Shown: in pieces, positions 40,589 to 48,584 of the stretch
Position numbering within the stretch: the first letter of the stretch is position 1
Layout: every line of letters begins with the position of its first letter
Assembly: GCF_016863655.1 (NCBI RefSeq)
Contig: NZ_BOPH01000088.1
Location: 1-64,000, forward strand
Length of the DNA stretch: 64,000 nt
Direction: 5' to 3'
Source: Virgisporangium ochraceum
Lineage (GTDB): Bacteria; Actinomycetota; Actinomycetes; Mycobacteriales; Micromonosporaceae
Translations under genes and position numbers: made by a program
Notes under the pieces: model-generated
What the model was told of the DNA's origin: nothing
What the model saw: the letters and a program-made list of their open reading frames with translations, nothing else
Database searches by the model: none

Positions 40589-41160
40589 CGCGATCCTCCG
40601 TTGTCCAGGGCGGGGCTGCCGGCGTGCAGTTCCCGCAGGCGGCTCAGACCACGGGACGCGTGTGCGCGCACCGTGGCCGGCGCACATCCGATCACCGCGG
40701 CGATCGCCGCGTCGTCGAGGTCTTCGTAGTAGCGCAGAACCAGTGCGGCACGCTGCTGCGGCGGCAGCGTGCCGAGCAACTGCCAGACCTCGTCCCGCGC
40801 GGCGTGATGGTCGGCCGGGTCGGCCGCTGGTGCGGTCGTGGGGTCCGGCTGCGCAGCCATGACGCGTTCGCGCCAGGACCGCCTGCGCCGCCGCGACAGG
40901 AACTGGTTCAGCACGATCCGCCGCACGTACGCGTCCGGTGAGTCGGTCCGCTGGATCCGCGACCACCGCCGATGGGCGCGGGCGAGCGCCTCCTGAACCA
41001 CGTCCTCGGCCAGGTGCCGGTCACCGGTCAGCAGATATGCGAACCGGAGCAACGCCGGTCCCCGACCGGTCATGAACGTCTGCCCCGCGACGCGTTCAGC
41101 CGGCCGCTGATCTGGCCGAGGAGCGCCGACGTTCGCTCGCGCCCGCTGGGTCGCGCGCAC
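40585..41160 (-). CDS. SigE-family RNA polymerase sigma factor (ECF type)
   Basis: About 191 residues. Region 2 is LLRFAYLLTGDRHLAEDV with QEALARAHRRWSRI; region 4 is LPPQQRAALVLRYYEDLDD and IGCAPATVRAHASRGLSRLREL. There is no long linker, so this is a two-domain sigma of the actinobacterial SigE family. The start is unsure: GTG at 41160 gives a 29-residue lead; an internal ATG (41073) would cut into the conserved RGPALLR lead. It is followed with a four-base overlap by the membrane protein gene that may hold it inactive. Targets are unknown. Confidence 0.87.
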   Translation of the reverse strand: MRATQRARANVGAPRPDQRPAERVAGQTFMTGRGPALLRFAYLLTGDRHLAEDVVQEALARAHRRWSRIQRTDSPDAYVRRIVLNQFLSRRRRRSWRERVMAAQPDPTTAPAADPADHHAARDEVWQLLGTLPPQQRAALVLRYYEDLDDAAIAAVIGCAPATVRAHASRGLSRLRELHAGSPALDNGGSR

Positions 41161-41167
41161 CGCGCGT

Positions 41168-41701
41168 TCAGTCGATGTCGATGTCGGCGTCGATGTCGGT
41201 GTCGGTGCCGATCGAGGCAGATGTCCTGGACGGGCGTGGGGCGCCCGGCGCCGACCCGTACTCCCACCACCGGACCCCAGGGGCGGCTCCGGGCGGGCGG
41301 CGGTGCCCGGTACGGACCCACCGCACCCAGTCGCGCAGGGTCCGGGCCGCCGCGATCACCAGCGCTCCCGCCACCGCGGTCCAGCCGATGGCCCGGGTCA
41401 CGACCGGTGGCCACGATTCGAACAGCGCCGGCCCGAGCACCGCCACGCCGACCAGCACCACGCAGCCGGCGTACCCGACGGCCATGGCCACCTGCGCCCC
41501 GTCGTCGTCGAGGTACTGGTAGGTGACGCCCAGCAGGACGCCGGCCCAGAAGCCGGCCAGCGCCGGCAGGGGAAGCAGCCCGATCAGCCCCGGCTCCACC
41601 CGGAGCATGGCCGCGCCGAGCGTGAACAGGCCGGCGCTGACCACCAGCCCCGACAGAACCGCGACGAGGTGGCCCAGCGCGTACCGGAACGGCGCCGTCA
41701 C
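41168..41701 (-). CDS. Four-helix membrane protein with Asp-rich repeat tail
   Basis: About 177 residues from the GTG at 41701 (an upstream in-frame start at 41827 would add a polar Gly/Pro-rich leader). Four hydrophobic helices: LGHLVAVLSGLVVSAGLFTLG, GLIGLLPLPALAGFWAGVLLG, VAMAVGYAGCVVLVGVAVLG and a fourth near AIGWTAVAGALVIAAA. The end is unusual: SIGTDTDIDADIDID, encoded by hexamer-like GATGTC repeats. No family name is certain. It directly precedes the sigma factor gene (7 bp) and may be part of the same stress-sensing unit. Confidence 0.72.
   Translation of the reverse strand: MTAPFRYALGHLVAVLSGLVVSAGLFTLGAAMLRVEPGLIGLLPLPALAGFWAGVLLGVTYQYLDDDGAQVAMAVGYAGCVVLVGVAVLGPALFESWPPVVTRAIGWTAVAGALVIAAARTLRDWVRWVRTGHRRPPGAAPGVRWWEYGSAPGAPRPSRTSASIGTDTDIDADIDID
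41171..41210. repeat. GTCGAT/GTCGGT hexamer repeat
   Basis: About six imperfect GTCGRT units in a row at the 3' end of the membrane protein gene. They encode the alternating Asp tail (Asp at every second residue). Such short repeats are prone to length change by slippage, always in frame. Confidence 0.7.
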
Positions 41702-42444
41702 ACCACCATCTTCGCGGATGCGGGCAAGCGCCGCCCCGCCGCCCGCGTCGGGACGGGAGTCACCGCCAGGGTGCGGCTCGGAGTGGCCGGCCGATCCCAC
41801 TCCGGCGGTGGACATCCCGAGTGCCATCCGCCCGCCGGCCCGGCCGGTACGTCACGCTCCGAGGAACTCCATGTCCCGACCCCGAAGGCGGGTCGGACGA
41901 CGCAGAAACCGGCGCGGATGTGTCGAAACGCGGTGCCGGGACGGCGGTCACGTCGGCGACGACGGTGAGGAGATGGCTCACCTTGACCGCCGGTGGTGCG
42001 TCGCGGTGGCTGTTCCGAGGGAGGAGGGCGTCGGCCGCGACGGGGCCTTCGCGAAGGACCCCAGCGGGGAGAAGCATCTGCTGATTCCCGTCCGGGGCCC
42101 AACCCGGCGACCCCACCGGACTGCTCGCCATCCGCATCTGTGTCGCCCTCGTCGGTTTCACCGAAGAGGTTGTGCGGCGTGACCTCGCCATCGAACCTCG
42201 GACGACACGTTGTCGCCGCCGCGAAGCTGCGTCCGCGTCGCGCCGCGGTCCCGGCCGTAGCCGACGCTGGGGCAGAAGCTGATCGTGACGCATCCGATCA
42301 TGTCGATGAGCGGATGCCGTTGTAGCCATTCAGGGAATGGATCCCTGGGCCGGCATGACCAACAATCGATTTAACCCGTTACGGGCGTGGATCTACGGTC
42401 GAGGATAGGTACACGTTGGTTACCGTTCCATCCCGCGCGATCTT
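41702..42444. other. Long intergenic region without a convincing gene
   Basis: No open frame with convincing codon use was found. At about 42040-42096 the plus strand reads AKDPSGEKHLLIPVRG, reminiscent of the KDPxGPxL core of DUF397 proteins, possibly a decayed remnant. The stretch from 42330 to 42444 is AT-richer than its surroundings (AACAATCGATTTAACC) and probably holds the promoter of the WD40 gene. No terminator or strong operator was recognised. Confidence 0.4.
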
Positions 42445-43596
42445 GTGGCGGTTGTCGATGTGAATCGCCGCCTGCCGGCGGTCGATGCGCGGGCCGCAAA
42501 GGGAGTCCAGATCGGGGACGGGGGTATTCAGAACAACTTCTTCGATGTCTGGCCTCCGATCGGACGGACTCTTGCCGGGGGCCTCGCCGCTGTGCTGGTT
42601 CTCGCTCTGGCGAGCGACTCGCGTCGCGGGGCACCTGAACCCCCGATGCCGTGCCCGAGTTCGACGGTCGGCCGTGTTTACCCGGAGCGTTCGGCTTGGC
42701 AGACCGATGCCGTCCTGGTAGGACACACTGCGACGGTCAAGACCGTCGTATTCAGTCCTGACGGCAAGCTGCTCTCCAGCGGTGGCGACGACTTCGTCGT
42801 CCGGCTATGGAATCCGGCAACTGGCAAGCCTGTCGGTGGACCGCTGACAGGCCATACCAACGAAGTTGAATCTCTCGCGTTCAGTCCGGACGGGACGTTG
42901 CTTGCCAGCGCCGGCAGCGACGGAACCTTCCGACTCTGGGACCCCACTGCAGGTCACGCCGTTGATCGACCGATCTCCGGTGGCATCGGACGGATCCGCA
43001 GCGTCGCGTTCAGCCCAGACGGCGCCGTTCTTGCCGCTGGCGGCGCTGACGGCGTGATACGGCTCTGGAACGTTGCGAGACGACATTTTCTCGAGCCACC
43101 GCTCCAGGGTCATGGGGCGGGTATCAAGAGCGTGGCGTTCAGTCCGGACGGGCGTACCCTCGCCAGCGCGAGCGACGACTCCACCGTACGGCTTTGGAAA
43201 TGGGCGGACGGCAGCCCTGTAGGTCATCCATTGATCGGTCACACCGATCAGGTGGAGAGTGTAGCGTTCAGTCCGACCGGAAAGGTTCTCGCCAGCGCAA
43301 GCGATGATCTCACCGTGCGATTATGGGATCCGCTGAGCGGCCAGCCCATCAGTGACGCGTTTCCTGGCCACACCCAGTGGGTGCGGAGCGTTGCCTTCAG
43401 TCGGGACGGCAGACTAATGGCCAGCGGCAGCGGCGATTGCACAATTCGGATGTGGGATCCGACAACCGGCAAGCCCCTCGGCCTACCGCTCACCGGCCAC
43501 ACCGACCGAATTCGCAGCGTGGCTTTCAGCCCTGACGGCGGGCGCCTTGCCAGCGGTAGCCACGACATGACAGTACGGCTGTGGCGCCGTCAATGA
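42445..43596 (+). CDS. Membrane-anchored WD40 propeller with N-terminal RHIM-like amyloid motif
   Basis: About 383 residues from GTG 42445 (GTG 42460 is also possible; no clear ribosome site). Residues 19-33 read KGVQIGDGGIQNNFF, which has the (V/I)-Q-(V/I)-G core plus second Gln of RHIM-like bacterial amyloid signalling motifs in actinobacterial conflict proteins. One helix follows (TLAGGLAAVLVLALAS), then seven regular WD40 repeats of about 43 residues (pattern SVAFSPDG..LAS.S.D.TVRLW), forming one complete propeller. The NB-ARC or STAND NTPase that normally links such a motif to WD40 repeats is absent. Base composition looks less GC-rich than neighbours, hinting at transfer. It may be a sensor or adaptor that recruits partners carrying the same motif. 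Confidence 0.8.
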   Translation: MAVVDVNRRLPAVDARAAKGVQIGDGGIQNNFFDVWPPIGRTLAGGLAAVLVLALASDSRRGAPEPPMPCPSSTVGRVYPERSAWQTDAVLVGHTATVKTVVFSPDGKLLSSGGDDFVVRLWNPATGKPVGGPLTGHTNEVESLAFSPDGTLLASAGSDGTFRLWDPTAGHAVDRPISGGIGRIRSVAFSPDGAVLAAGGADGVIRLWNVARRHFLEPPLQGHGAGIKSVAFSPDGRTLASASDDSTVRLWKWADGSPVGHPLIGHTDQVESVAFSPTGKVLASASDDLTVRLWDPLSGQPISDAFPGHTQWVRSVAFSRDGRLMASGSGDCTIRMWDPTTGKPLGLPLTGHTDRIRSVAFSPDGGRLASGSHDMTVRLWRRQ

Positions 43597-43677
43597 GCAG
43601 TACGCCGCCCCGGCCGACCCGCCGGCTGCGCGGTCGTGGCAGCCGGCGGCCCTGTGATTCTGTGGTGGGAGCGCCGT

Positions 43678-44598
43678 CTACAGTCGCCGCAACACGAATC
43701 CGTCGGTTGACCCGCCGGACAGGAATACGTCGAGTCTGCCGTCCACGATGTAGGTCCCGTACGGCGTCACGGTGGCTGTTGTCGGCGCGGGGTCCGGCCA
43801 GGGCGTCGTCCGCAGTGGTACCGCGACCTTGCCGACCAGCGCCAGCTCGTGCACGGCGGGAGCGGAGCCCGGTAGGCCCGCGAGCCGGTTGGTGACGACG
43901 ACCAGCGTGCCGTCGGGTCGTAGCGCCATGCCGTCCGCGCCGACCAACGGTCTCAGCAGCCGTACCTCGGTCAACCTGTCGTGGTGGACGCGGTACAGGT
44001 GACCGGTCGTGTAGTTGGCGACGATGAGGTAGCCACCGGGATGCCAGACGAGCCCGTTGGCGCCGATCGACGGCCCGAGCCGCGCGTCGCTCACCACGGT
44101 CGAGACACGCCCGGCGACGTCCACCCGGTACACCGAGCCGGAGCCCGCGTCGGTCACGTAGGCGTTGCCCGCGGGGTCGAGCACGACATCGTTGGCCGAG
44201 TTGGTGCCGCGCGCGAGGTCGACGATCCGCTCGCGGACGCCGGTCACTAGGTTGTACACGGCGAGGCCGGTCACGCCGGGTGCGTTCGGGTTGCCGTACA
44301 CGGCCACGATCCGCTGACGCTTGGCGTCGACCTTCAGGCCGATGAATCCGGGCAGGTCCGGATCGGACACCACGATCCGGTTGACGCCGTCCCGGCCCAC
44401 CGCGGTGATCATCGACGGCGTGGTGAACGACCCGACCAGCAGTGACTGCCGTGACGGGTCCCACGCCACTCCCTCCGGGAACTGGTTGTCCGCCGGGGGT
44501 GACAGCACCGGCGGCAGCCCTTTCGTTTGGGCCTGAGCGGCCGGTGCGGCGCCGACGAGGCCCACGACCAGCGCGACGGTGATGAGAACCGATCTCAT
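43678..44598 (-). CDS. Secreted SMP-30/gluconolactonase-like beta-propeller protein
   Basis: A 306-residue exported protein. Signal peptide MRSVLITVALVVGLVG ending near AAQA, then repeated propeller blades: FPEGVAWDPSRQSLLVGSF, GFIGLKVDAKRQRIVAVYG, NDVVLDPAGNAYVTDAGSGSVYRVD, GANGLVWHPGGYLIVANY, GADGMALRPDGTLVVVTN. The N/D residues in SANDVVLD and GANGLVW match metal-binding positions of the SMP-30/gluconolactonase family. It is divergent from an MmyB-type regulator with a palindrome between them, suggesting control by it. The substrate is probably a lactone or ester, but unproven. Confidence 0.85.
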   Translation of the reverse strand: MRSVLITVALVVGLVGAAPAAQAQTKGLPPVLSPPADNQFPEGVAWDPSRQSLLVGSFTTPSMITAVGRDGVNRIVVSDPDLPGFIGLKVDAKRQRIVAVYGNPNAPGVTGLAVYNLVTGVRERIVDLARGTNSANDVVLDPAGNAYVTDAGSGSVYRVDVAGRVSTVVSDARLGPSIGANGLVWHPGGYLIVANYTTGHLYRVHHDRLTEVRLLRPLVGADGMALRPDGTLVVVTNRLAGLPGSAPAVHELALVGKVAVPLRTTPWPDPAPTTATVTPYGTYIVDGRLDVFLSGGSTDGFVLRRL

Positions 44599-44674
44599 CG
44601 TCCTCCCTTTCCGAGCAGGTACGGATCCGATGCTGTGCCCGGCGCGGACGCTTATCCAGAGGTCGCCGCGACCA

Positions 44675-44691
44675 TGGGTCTGGTAGACCCA
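44675..44691. promoter_or_regulatory. Perfect inverted repeat between SMP-30-like gene and MmyB-type regulator
   Basis: TGGGTCT-GGT-AGACCCA has 7-bp perfect arms with a 3-bp centre, placed 35-52 bp before the regulator ATG and about 77-93 bp from the divergent gene. This is a typical autoregulatory position for helix-turn-helix/MmyB regulators beside their target. Confidence 0.5.
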
Positions 44692-44726
44692 GGCTTACGG
44701 GCAGGCCGGCAGGAATACTCGACGGC

Positions 44727-45635
44727 ATGGATCGCAGGGCTGAGTTGGGCGAGTTTCTCCGGTCACGGCGTGCCCGTAGGCAGCCGGAGGATCTGGGGCT
44801 GACCCCGGTTGGCGGCCGCAGGCGCGTACCGGGCCTGCGGCGTGAGGAGTTGGCGCAGGCCGCCGCGTTGTCCGTGGACTACTACGTGCGGCTCGAGCAG
44901 GGCCGGTTGCGCAACCCGTCGGCCGAGATCGTGGACGCTGTCGCCGCCGCCCTGGCGCTCGACCCGACCGAACGCCGGCATCTGCACAACCTCGCCCGGC
45001 CCGGCCGCCCGAGCGGGCAGGTACGCACGCTGCTGCCAGCGGCCTTTCAGACCGTGCTGGACAACGTCCACGTGCCGGCCGCGATCTACAGCCGCCACGG
45101 CGACATCCTTGCGTGGAACCCCCTCGCCGCCGCGCTGCTGATCGACTTCGCCGCCCTGCCGCCGCAGGAGCGCAACATGCCCCGGCTCGTGTTCCTCAAC
45201 GACGAGGTCGCGTCGCGGTTCGTCTTCTGGAAGCGCAAGGCCCGGGATCTGGTCTCACAGTTACGGATGGAGTCCGGTCGGACCCCGGGAGACGAGAAGC
45301 TCGCCGCGCTGGTCGGCGAGCTGAGCATGCGCAGTGCCGAGTTCGCCCGGATGTGGGCCACCCACCACGTGCGGGAGAAGACCCGCGGCGGACACCACTA
45401 CCGGCACCCCGTCGTCGGCGAGTTCTACCTGCGGTACGAGACGTTCCGGCCGCCGGACGATCCGGACATCGCGCTCGTCTGCCAGGTTGCCGACCCGGGC
45501 ACACCGGACGACGAGGCCCTACGCCTGCTCGCGTCCTGGAGCACCCAGGCACCCGAGGGGATGACGCGCGCCATCGCCCGGTCCGGGCGTTCCGCGGCCG
45601 ACGTCTGCGCCGGTCCGGAGCAGCCCGGGCATTGA
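44727..45635 (+). CDS. XRE/MmyB-type helix-turn-helix regulator
   Basis: A 302-residue regulator. N-terminal HTH_31 type: LGEFLRSRRARRQPEDLGL ... RRVPGLRREELAQAAALSVDYYVRLEQGR with NPSAEIVDAVAAALAL. The C-terminal MmyB-like ligand-binding domain (about 105-285) follows: AAIYSRHGDILAWNPLAAALL, NMPRLVFLNDEV, VGEFYLRYETFRPPDDPDI. MmyB domains bind fatty-acid-like ligands. It is divergent from the secreted propeller gene, which it probably represses. Confidence 0.92.
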   Translation: MDRRAELGEFLRSRRARRQPEDLGLTPVGGRRRVPGLRREELAQAAALSVDYYVRLEQGRLRNPSAEIVDAVAAALALDPTERRHLHNLARPGRPSGQVRTLLPAAFQTVLDNVHVPAAIYSRHGDILAWNPLAAALLIDFAALPPQERNMPRLVFLNDEVASRFVFWKRKARDLVSQLRMESGRTPGDEKLAALVGELSMRSAEFARMWATHHVREKTRGGHHYRHPVVGEFYLRYETFRPPDDPDIALVCQVADPGTPDDEALRLLASWSTQAPEGMTRAIARSGRSAADVCAGPEQPGH

Positions 45636-45688
45636 CCATGACGGCAGTGGCTAACCCCAGGGTGGGCGATGGCGTCGCGTCGACCCTG

Positions 45689-45895
45689 TCAGCGCCGCCG
45701 ACTCCGAATGGCCTTGATCGCGACCCAACCCATCGCCACGGCGGACACCGAGAACAGGACTTTCCAGAAGAGCCCGTCGAACCGGGGCGAGTGGTCGCCG
45801 AAGATCGTCCACATCGCCATCCCGACGGCCACCAGCATGCACACAATGACACCGACGATATTTCCGACGGTGTACCGCGGCGTTGTCTTCGGCAC
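45689..45895 (-). CDS. Small two-helix membrane protein
   Basis: About 68 residues from GTG 45895, chosen because GGGGAG lies 7 bp upstream; GTG 45901 would sit too close to that site. Two helices: VGNIVGVIVCMLVAVGMAMW and VLFSVSAVAMGWVAIKAI, with a short loop FGDHSPRFDG and a basic end RSRRR. No family recognised. It converges on the MmyB-type gene. The region 45896-46103 upstream shows nothing clear. Confidence 0.6.
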   Translation of the reverse strand: MPKTTPRYTVGNIVGVIVCMLVAVGMAMWTIFGDHSPRFDGLFWKVLFSVSAVAMGWVAIKAIRSRRR

Positions 45896-46103
45896 AGCCA
45901 CACTCCCCGTTCGCCATTGATGATCGTGACAGGAGAGTTGCCTGCAGACGGCGGTTTGAAACACCCGGGACCGGACCGGCAACTTCCGCTTTCCGGTCCG
46001 TCGGTCGACGTACCGGCTGGCGGGAGCACGCTTATGATCGCCTCGGCGGCCGAACGCAGGCGTAGCCACGGGGCTCGTTCGTGGCCGGAACGCGGAGGTC
46101 GGT

Positions 46104-46277
46104 GTGATCCAGCCCTTTCTGGACGCCGTGCTCGATGTCATCCTCGATCGGCAGGACGATCTGGACGCCGACTCGTGGAACGGCTTCATCGACCGACTGC
46201 TCGCGACCGGCGTCGGGATGTTCGCGGTCGACGACTACTTCGGCGCCGAGCCCAGACAACTCCAGCCGCTGGGCTGA
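46104..46277 (+). CDS. Small acidic hypothetical protein
   Basis: 57 residues from GTG 46104, preceded by GGAGG with 5-bp spacing. Sequence begins IQPFLDAVLDVILDRQDDLD after the start and ends GAEPRQLQPLG; amphipathic helices and many acidic residues are seen. Function is unknown. The next small gene starts two bases after its stop, so the two would be translated together. Confidence 0.5.
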   Translation: MIQPFLDAVLDVILDRQDDLDADSWNGFIDRLLATGVGMFAVDDYFGAEPRQLQPLG

Positions 46278-46279
46278 CG

Positions 46280-46542
46280 GTGCCGATCAGCGTCTGGATC
46301 GAGGATGAACGTCACCAACGGCTGGCGAGCCTTCGCGACGTCCTGCATCTCGTGCCCCCTCCGGTGCCGCCCGGGTGGTACGACCCCCTCGTCGGACGCA
46401 GATGTCGGCGGTACTCCAGGAGCTGGCGACCATTCAGCCCGAACTCGACGGTGTGGCGCTCGGTACCGCCCGCGCGTTGCGGGTCCTGATAGCGACCTAC
46501 GGCGATCGACCCCATCGTTACCTCTGGTTCATCGGCGACTGA
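46280..46542 (+). pseudogene. Small unknown gene with apparent frameshift
   Basis: GTG 46280 opens PISVWIEDERHQRLASLRDVLHLVPPPVPPGWYDPLVGR in one frame. After about 46400 that frame becomes Arg/Ser-rich and ends at 46489, whereas another frame (ATG 46402) continues with plausible protein, SAVLQELATIQPELDGVALG to RPHRYLWFIGD, ending at 46542. Joined, this would be about 86 residues. A one-base indel near 46395-46402 is the simplest explanation. If no shift exists, two tiny proteins (69 and 46 residues) are encoded instead. Function unknown. Confidence 0.4.
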
Positions 46543-46579
46543 GGAGTGACGATGTGCGCACGCCGAAGAGCTCTAGCGA

Positions 46580-47590
46580 TCAGGCCCCGGTCTCCTGGAG
46601 GATGCGCCTGTAGTCGAGGATCTCGTCGTCCAGGAACGGCTCCCGGAGCCCGCGGGCCGCGACCGGCCGCCCGAGGTCGGCGACCTCCACTCCCTGCGTG
46701 AAGTCCCAGGTCACCTGACCCTCTTCCCCGTACGAGGGCTCGATCGAGTACTGCGAGACGATCGCCGGCTTCCCGTCGACCTCGCCGGCGAGGAAGCGGT
46801 ACATGTAGCTGCGGTACGTCAGTGTGCCGGTGCCCCCGGTGTAGCCCGCGAACAGCGACCCCCACTCGGGGACGGCGTACTCCGCGACCAGGAACAGTGC
46901 CGGCCGTCGCATGGTCGGCAGCCTCGCCTCCCACTGACCGATCTCCTCCGGCGTCAGGCCGGGCGGACGCGGGCTCCAGGTGTCGATCCAGGCGCCACGC
47001 AGCGGGTCCAGGAACGTGTGCGCCCGGGCCCGGCGTTCCGCGAGGACGTCGTCCGGTTCCGTCCGGACCGCCACCTCGTACCGGTACAGGGCGTCCAGGT
47101 ACGCGGCGTAGAACTCGACCGCCTCGTCAAGCTCCACTGGAGGTCCCCCTACGTCGCCGGTCATCGACGATCCGGGCGAGGGCGGGTGAGCGTCGTGGCG
47201 GTTGCGGGCCGACGCGATCTCCGCGCCGTGGGCGACGGCCCAGTCGGCGAGCGTGGACAACGGGTGTAGGAGCGTGCGGCCGAGCGGCGTCAGGTCGTAC
47301 TCGACGCTCGGTGGAGCGGTCGCATGCACGGTGCGGGCAATCAGCCCGTCGCGCTCCAGTATGCGCACCGTGCGGGTGAGCATCCGCTGGCTGATGCCTT
47401 CCACGGTCCGGTGCAGTTCGTTGAAGCGGTGCGGCCGCTGTCCGAGCAGCACCACTATCAGCAACGTCCATTTGTCGCCGAACCGGCGGAACAGCTCGGT
47501 GACCGGGCAGGCGTCGTACTCCGCGGACGGCACGGGGACGGGCAGCGGCCCGACCACGACCGAGGGCACACGAGTGTGCGTACCGGGCAT
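46580..47590 (-). CDS. HxlR-type HTH regulator fused to an unknown C-terminal domain
   Basis: 336 residues from the ATG at 47590, which has AGGAGG 7 bp upstream. Residues 20-130 are an HxlR winged helix: CPVTELFRRFGDKWTLLIVVLLGQRP, RFNELHRTVEGISQRMLTRTVRILERDGLIAR, VEYDLTPLGRTLL, LADWAVAH. Normal HxlR proteins end here (about 120 residues). About 200 more follow (LDEAVEFYAAYLDALYRYE, RRPALFLVAEYAVPEW, TYRSYMYRFLAGEV), with alternating helix and strand but no family I recognise. It is divergent from an SDR gene, its likely target. Confidence 0.82.
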   Translation of the reverse strand: MPGTHTRVPSVVVGPLPVPVPSAEYDACPVTELFRRFGDKWTLLIVVLLGQRPHRFNELHRTVEGISQRMLTRTVRILERDGLIARTVHATAPPSVEYDLTPLGRTLLHPLSTLADWAVAHGAEIASARNRHDAHPPSPGSSMTGDVGGPPVELDEAVEFYAAYLDALYRYEVAVRTEPDDVLAERRARAHTFLDPLRGAWIDTWSPRPPGLTPEEIGQWEARLPTMRRPALFLVAEYAVPEWGSLFAGYTGGTGTLTYRSYMYRFLAGEVDGKPAIVSQYSIEPSYGEEGQVTWDFTQGVEVADLGRPVAARGLREPFLDDEILDYRRILQETGA

Positions 47591-47637
47591 CAAACTGCCT
47601 CCTTTCGCGCCGCCACCAGGCTACTCATGATTGGTTG

Positions 47638-48534
47638 GTGACCACGCGACCGCCCACGGAGCGCACGACCGCCCGCCAGCCGAAGACGGTCGTCATTAGC
47701 GGCGGAACGGACGGGATGGGACGTGCCACGGCACTGGACCGCCTGCGGCGCGGTGACACGGTGGTTGCCCTGGGCAGCAACGAGGTGAAGGGCCGGGCAC
47801 TGGTCGAAGACGCGGATCGGCTTGCCGCGGCGGGCCGGCTGCGGTTCCTGCAAGCCGATCTGAGTTCCATGGCCGAGGTGGAACGGGTCGTCGCCGACAT
47901 CGCGCACCGACACAAGGTGGTCGACGCGCTCGTACTGTGCGCGAACCGGCCGAGCCCGCGGCGACGCGAGACGGTCGATGGGCTGGAGTACACGTTCGCC
48001 CTGTACTACCTGAGCCGCTACCTGCTCGGTGACCGGCTGCGTCCGCTGCTGAACGCCAGCGCGGCTCCGGTCATCATCAACGTGGCCGGCGTCGGCAACA
48101 CAGCGGGCGAGATCCGCTGGGACGACCTGCAACTCCGACGGCGGTACAGCATGGTCCGCGCTCAGCTTCAAGCCGGCCGGGCGAACGACCTGCTCGGCGT
48201 GGCGTTCGCCGAACGAGCGGCGGGGAACGTCAGCTATGTCATGTACCACCCCGGGTTCACCCGCAGCGGCGACGTCTCCCATCTCAACCCGGCGCTTCGC
48301 ACCACGATCAGGCTGCTCGCCCGAGTGGCCGCGCGGCCCGTGGAGACCTCGATCCGACCCATCGTCGAGCTCATCGACAGCCCGCCGCGAGCAGCGTTGA
48401 CCGCGATCGACCGGGGTAGGCCTGTGCACCCCTCGCTGAAGACGCTGGACGCCGGTGACGCCAGTCGGCTCGCAAGGCTCACCGAGGAGCTGATAGCCAG
48501 GCATGCCCCGGAGACGCCGCCGCATGGTCAGTAG
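47638..48534 (+). CDS. Short-chain dehydrogenase/reductase-like protein with altered active site
   Basis: About 298 residues; starts GTG 47638 or TTG 47635, with little space for a ribosome site, so leaderless initiation is possible. The Rossmann nucleotide motif is VVISGGTDGMGRA (usual TGxxxGxG), followed by DALVLCANR (usual NNAG). The position of the catalytic YxxxK reads AQLQAGRANDLLGVAFAE, aligned with the usual YGQSKLANLLF; thus Tyr and Lys are replaced. VMYHPGFTRSG follows normally. It may bind NAD(P) without classical dehydrogenase activity. It is divergent from an HxlR regulator. Confidence 0.82.
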   Translation: MTTRPPTERTTARQPKTVVISGGTDGMGRATALDRLRRGDTVVALGSNEVKGRALVEDADRLAAAGRLRFLQADLSSMAEVERVVADIAHRHKVVDALVLCANRPSPRRRETVDGLEYTFALYYLSRYLLGDRLRPLLNASAAPVIINVAGVGNTAGEIRWDDLQLRRRYSMVRAQLQAGRANDLLGVAFAERAAGNVSYVMYHPGFTRSGDVSHLNPALRTTIRLLARVAARPVETSIRPIVELIDSPPRAALTAIDRGRPVHPSLKTLDAGDASRLARLTEELIARHAPETPPHGQ

Positions 48535-48584
48535 GCGACCGGGCCGGTGCGCCAACGGGCTCCTCGTCCGTGCGAAGTGGCCAG

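Noticed and set aside
40205..40966. Alternative minus-strand frame through the anti-sigma-like and sigma genes as its own gene
   Set aside because: Only its short MTDLTDELRR segment is meaningful; the rest is shadow sequence, so it was used only to place the frameshift.
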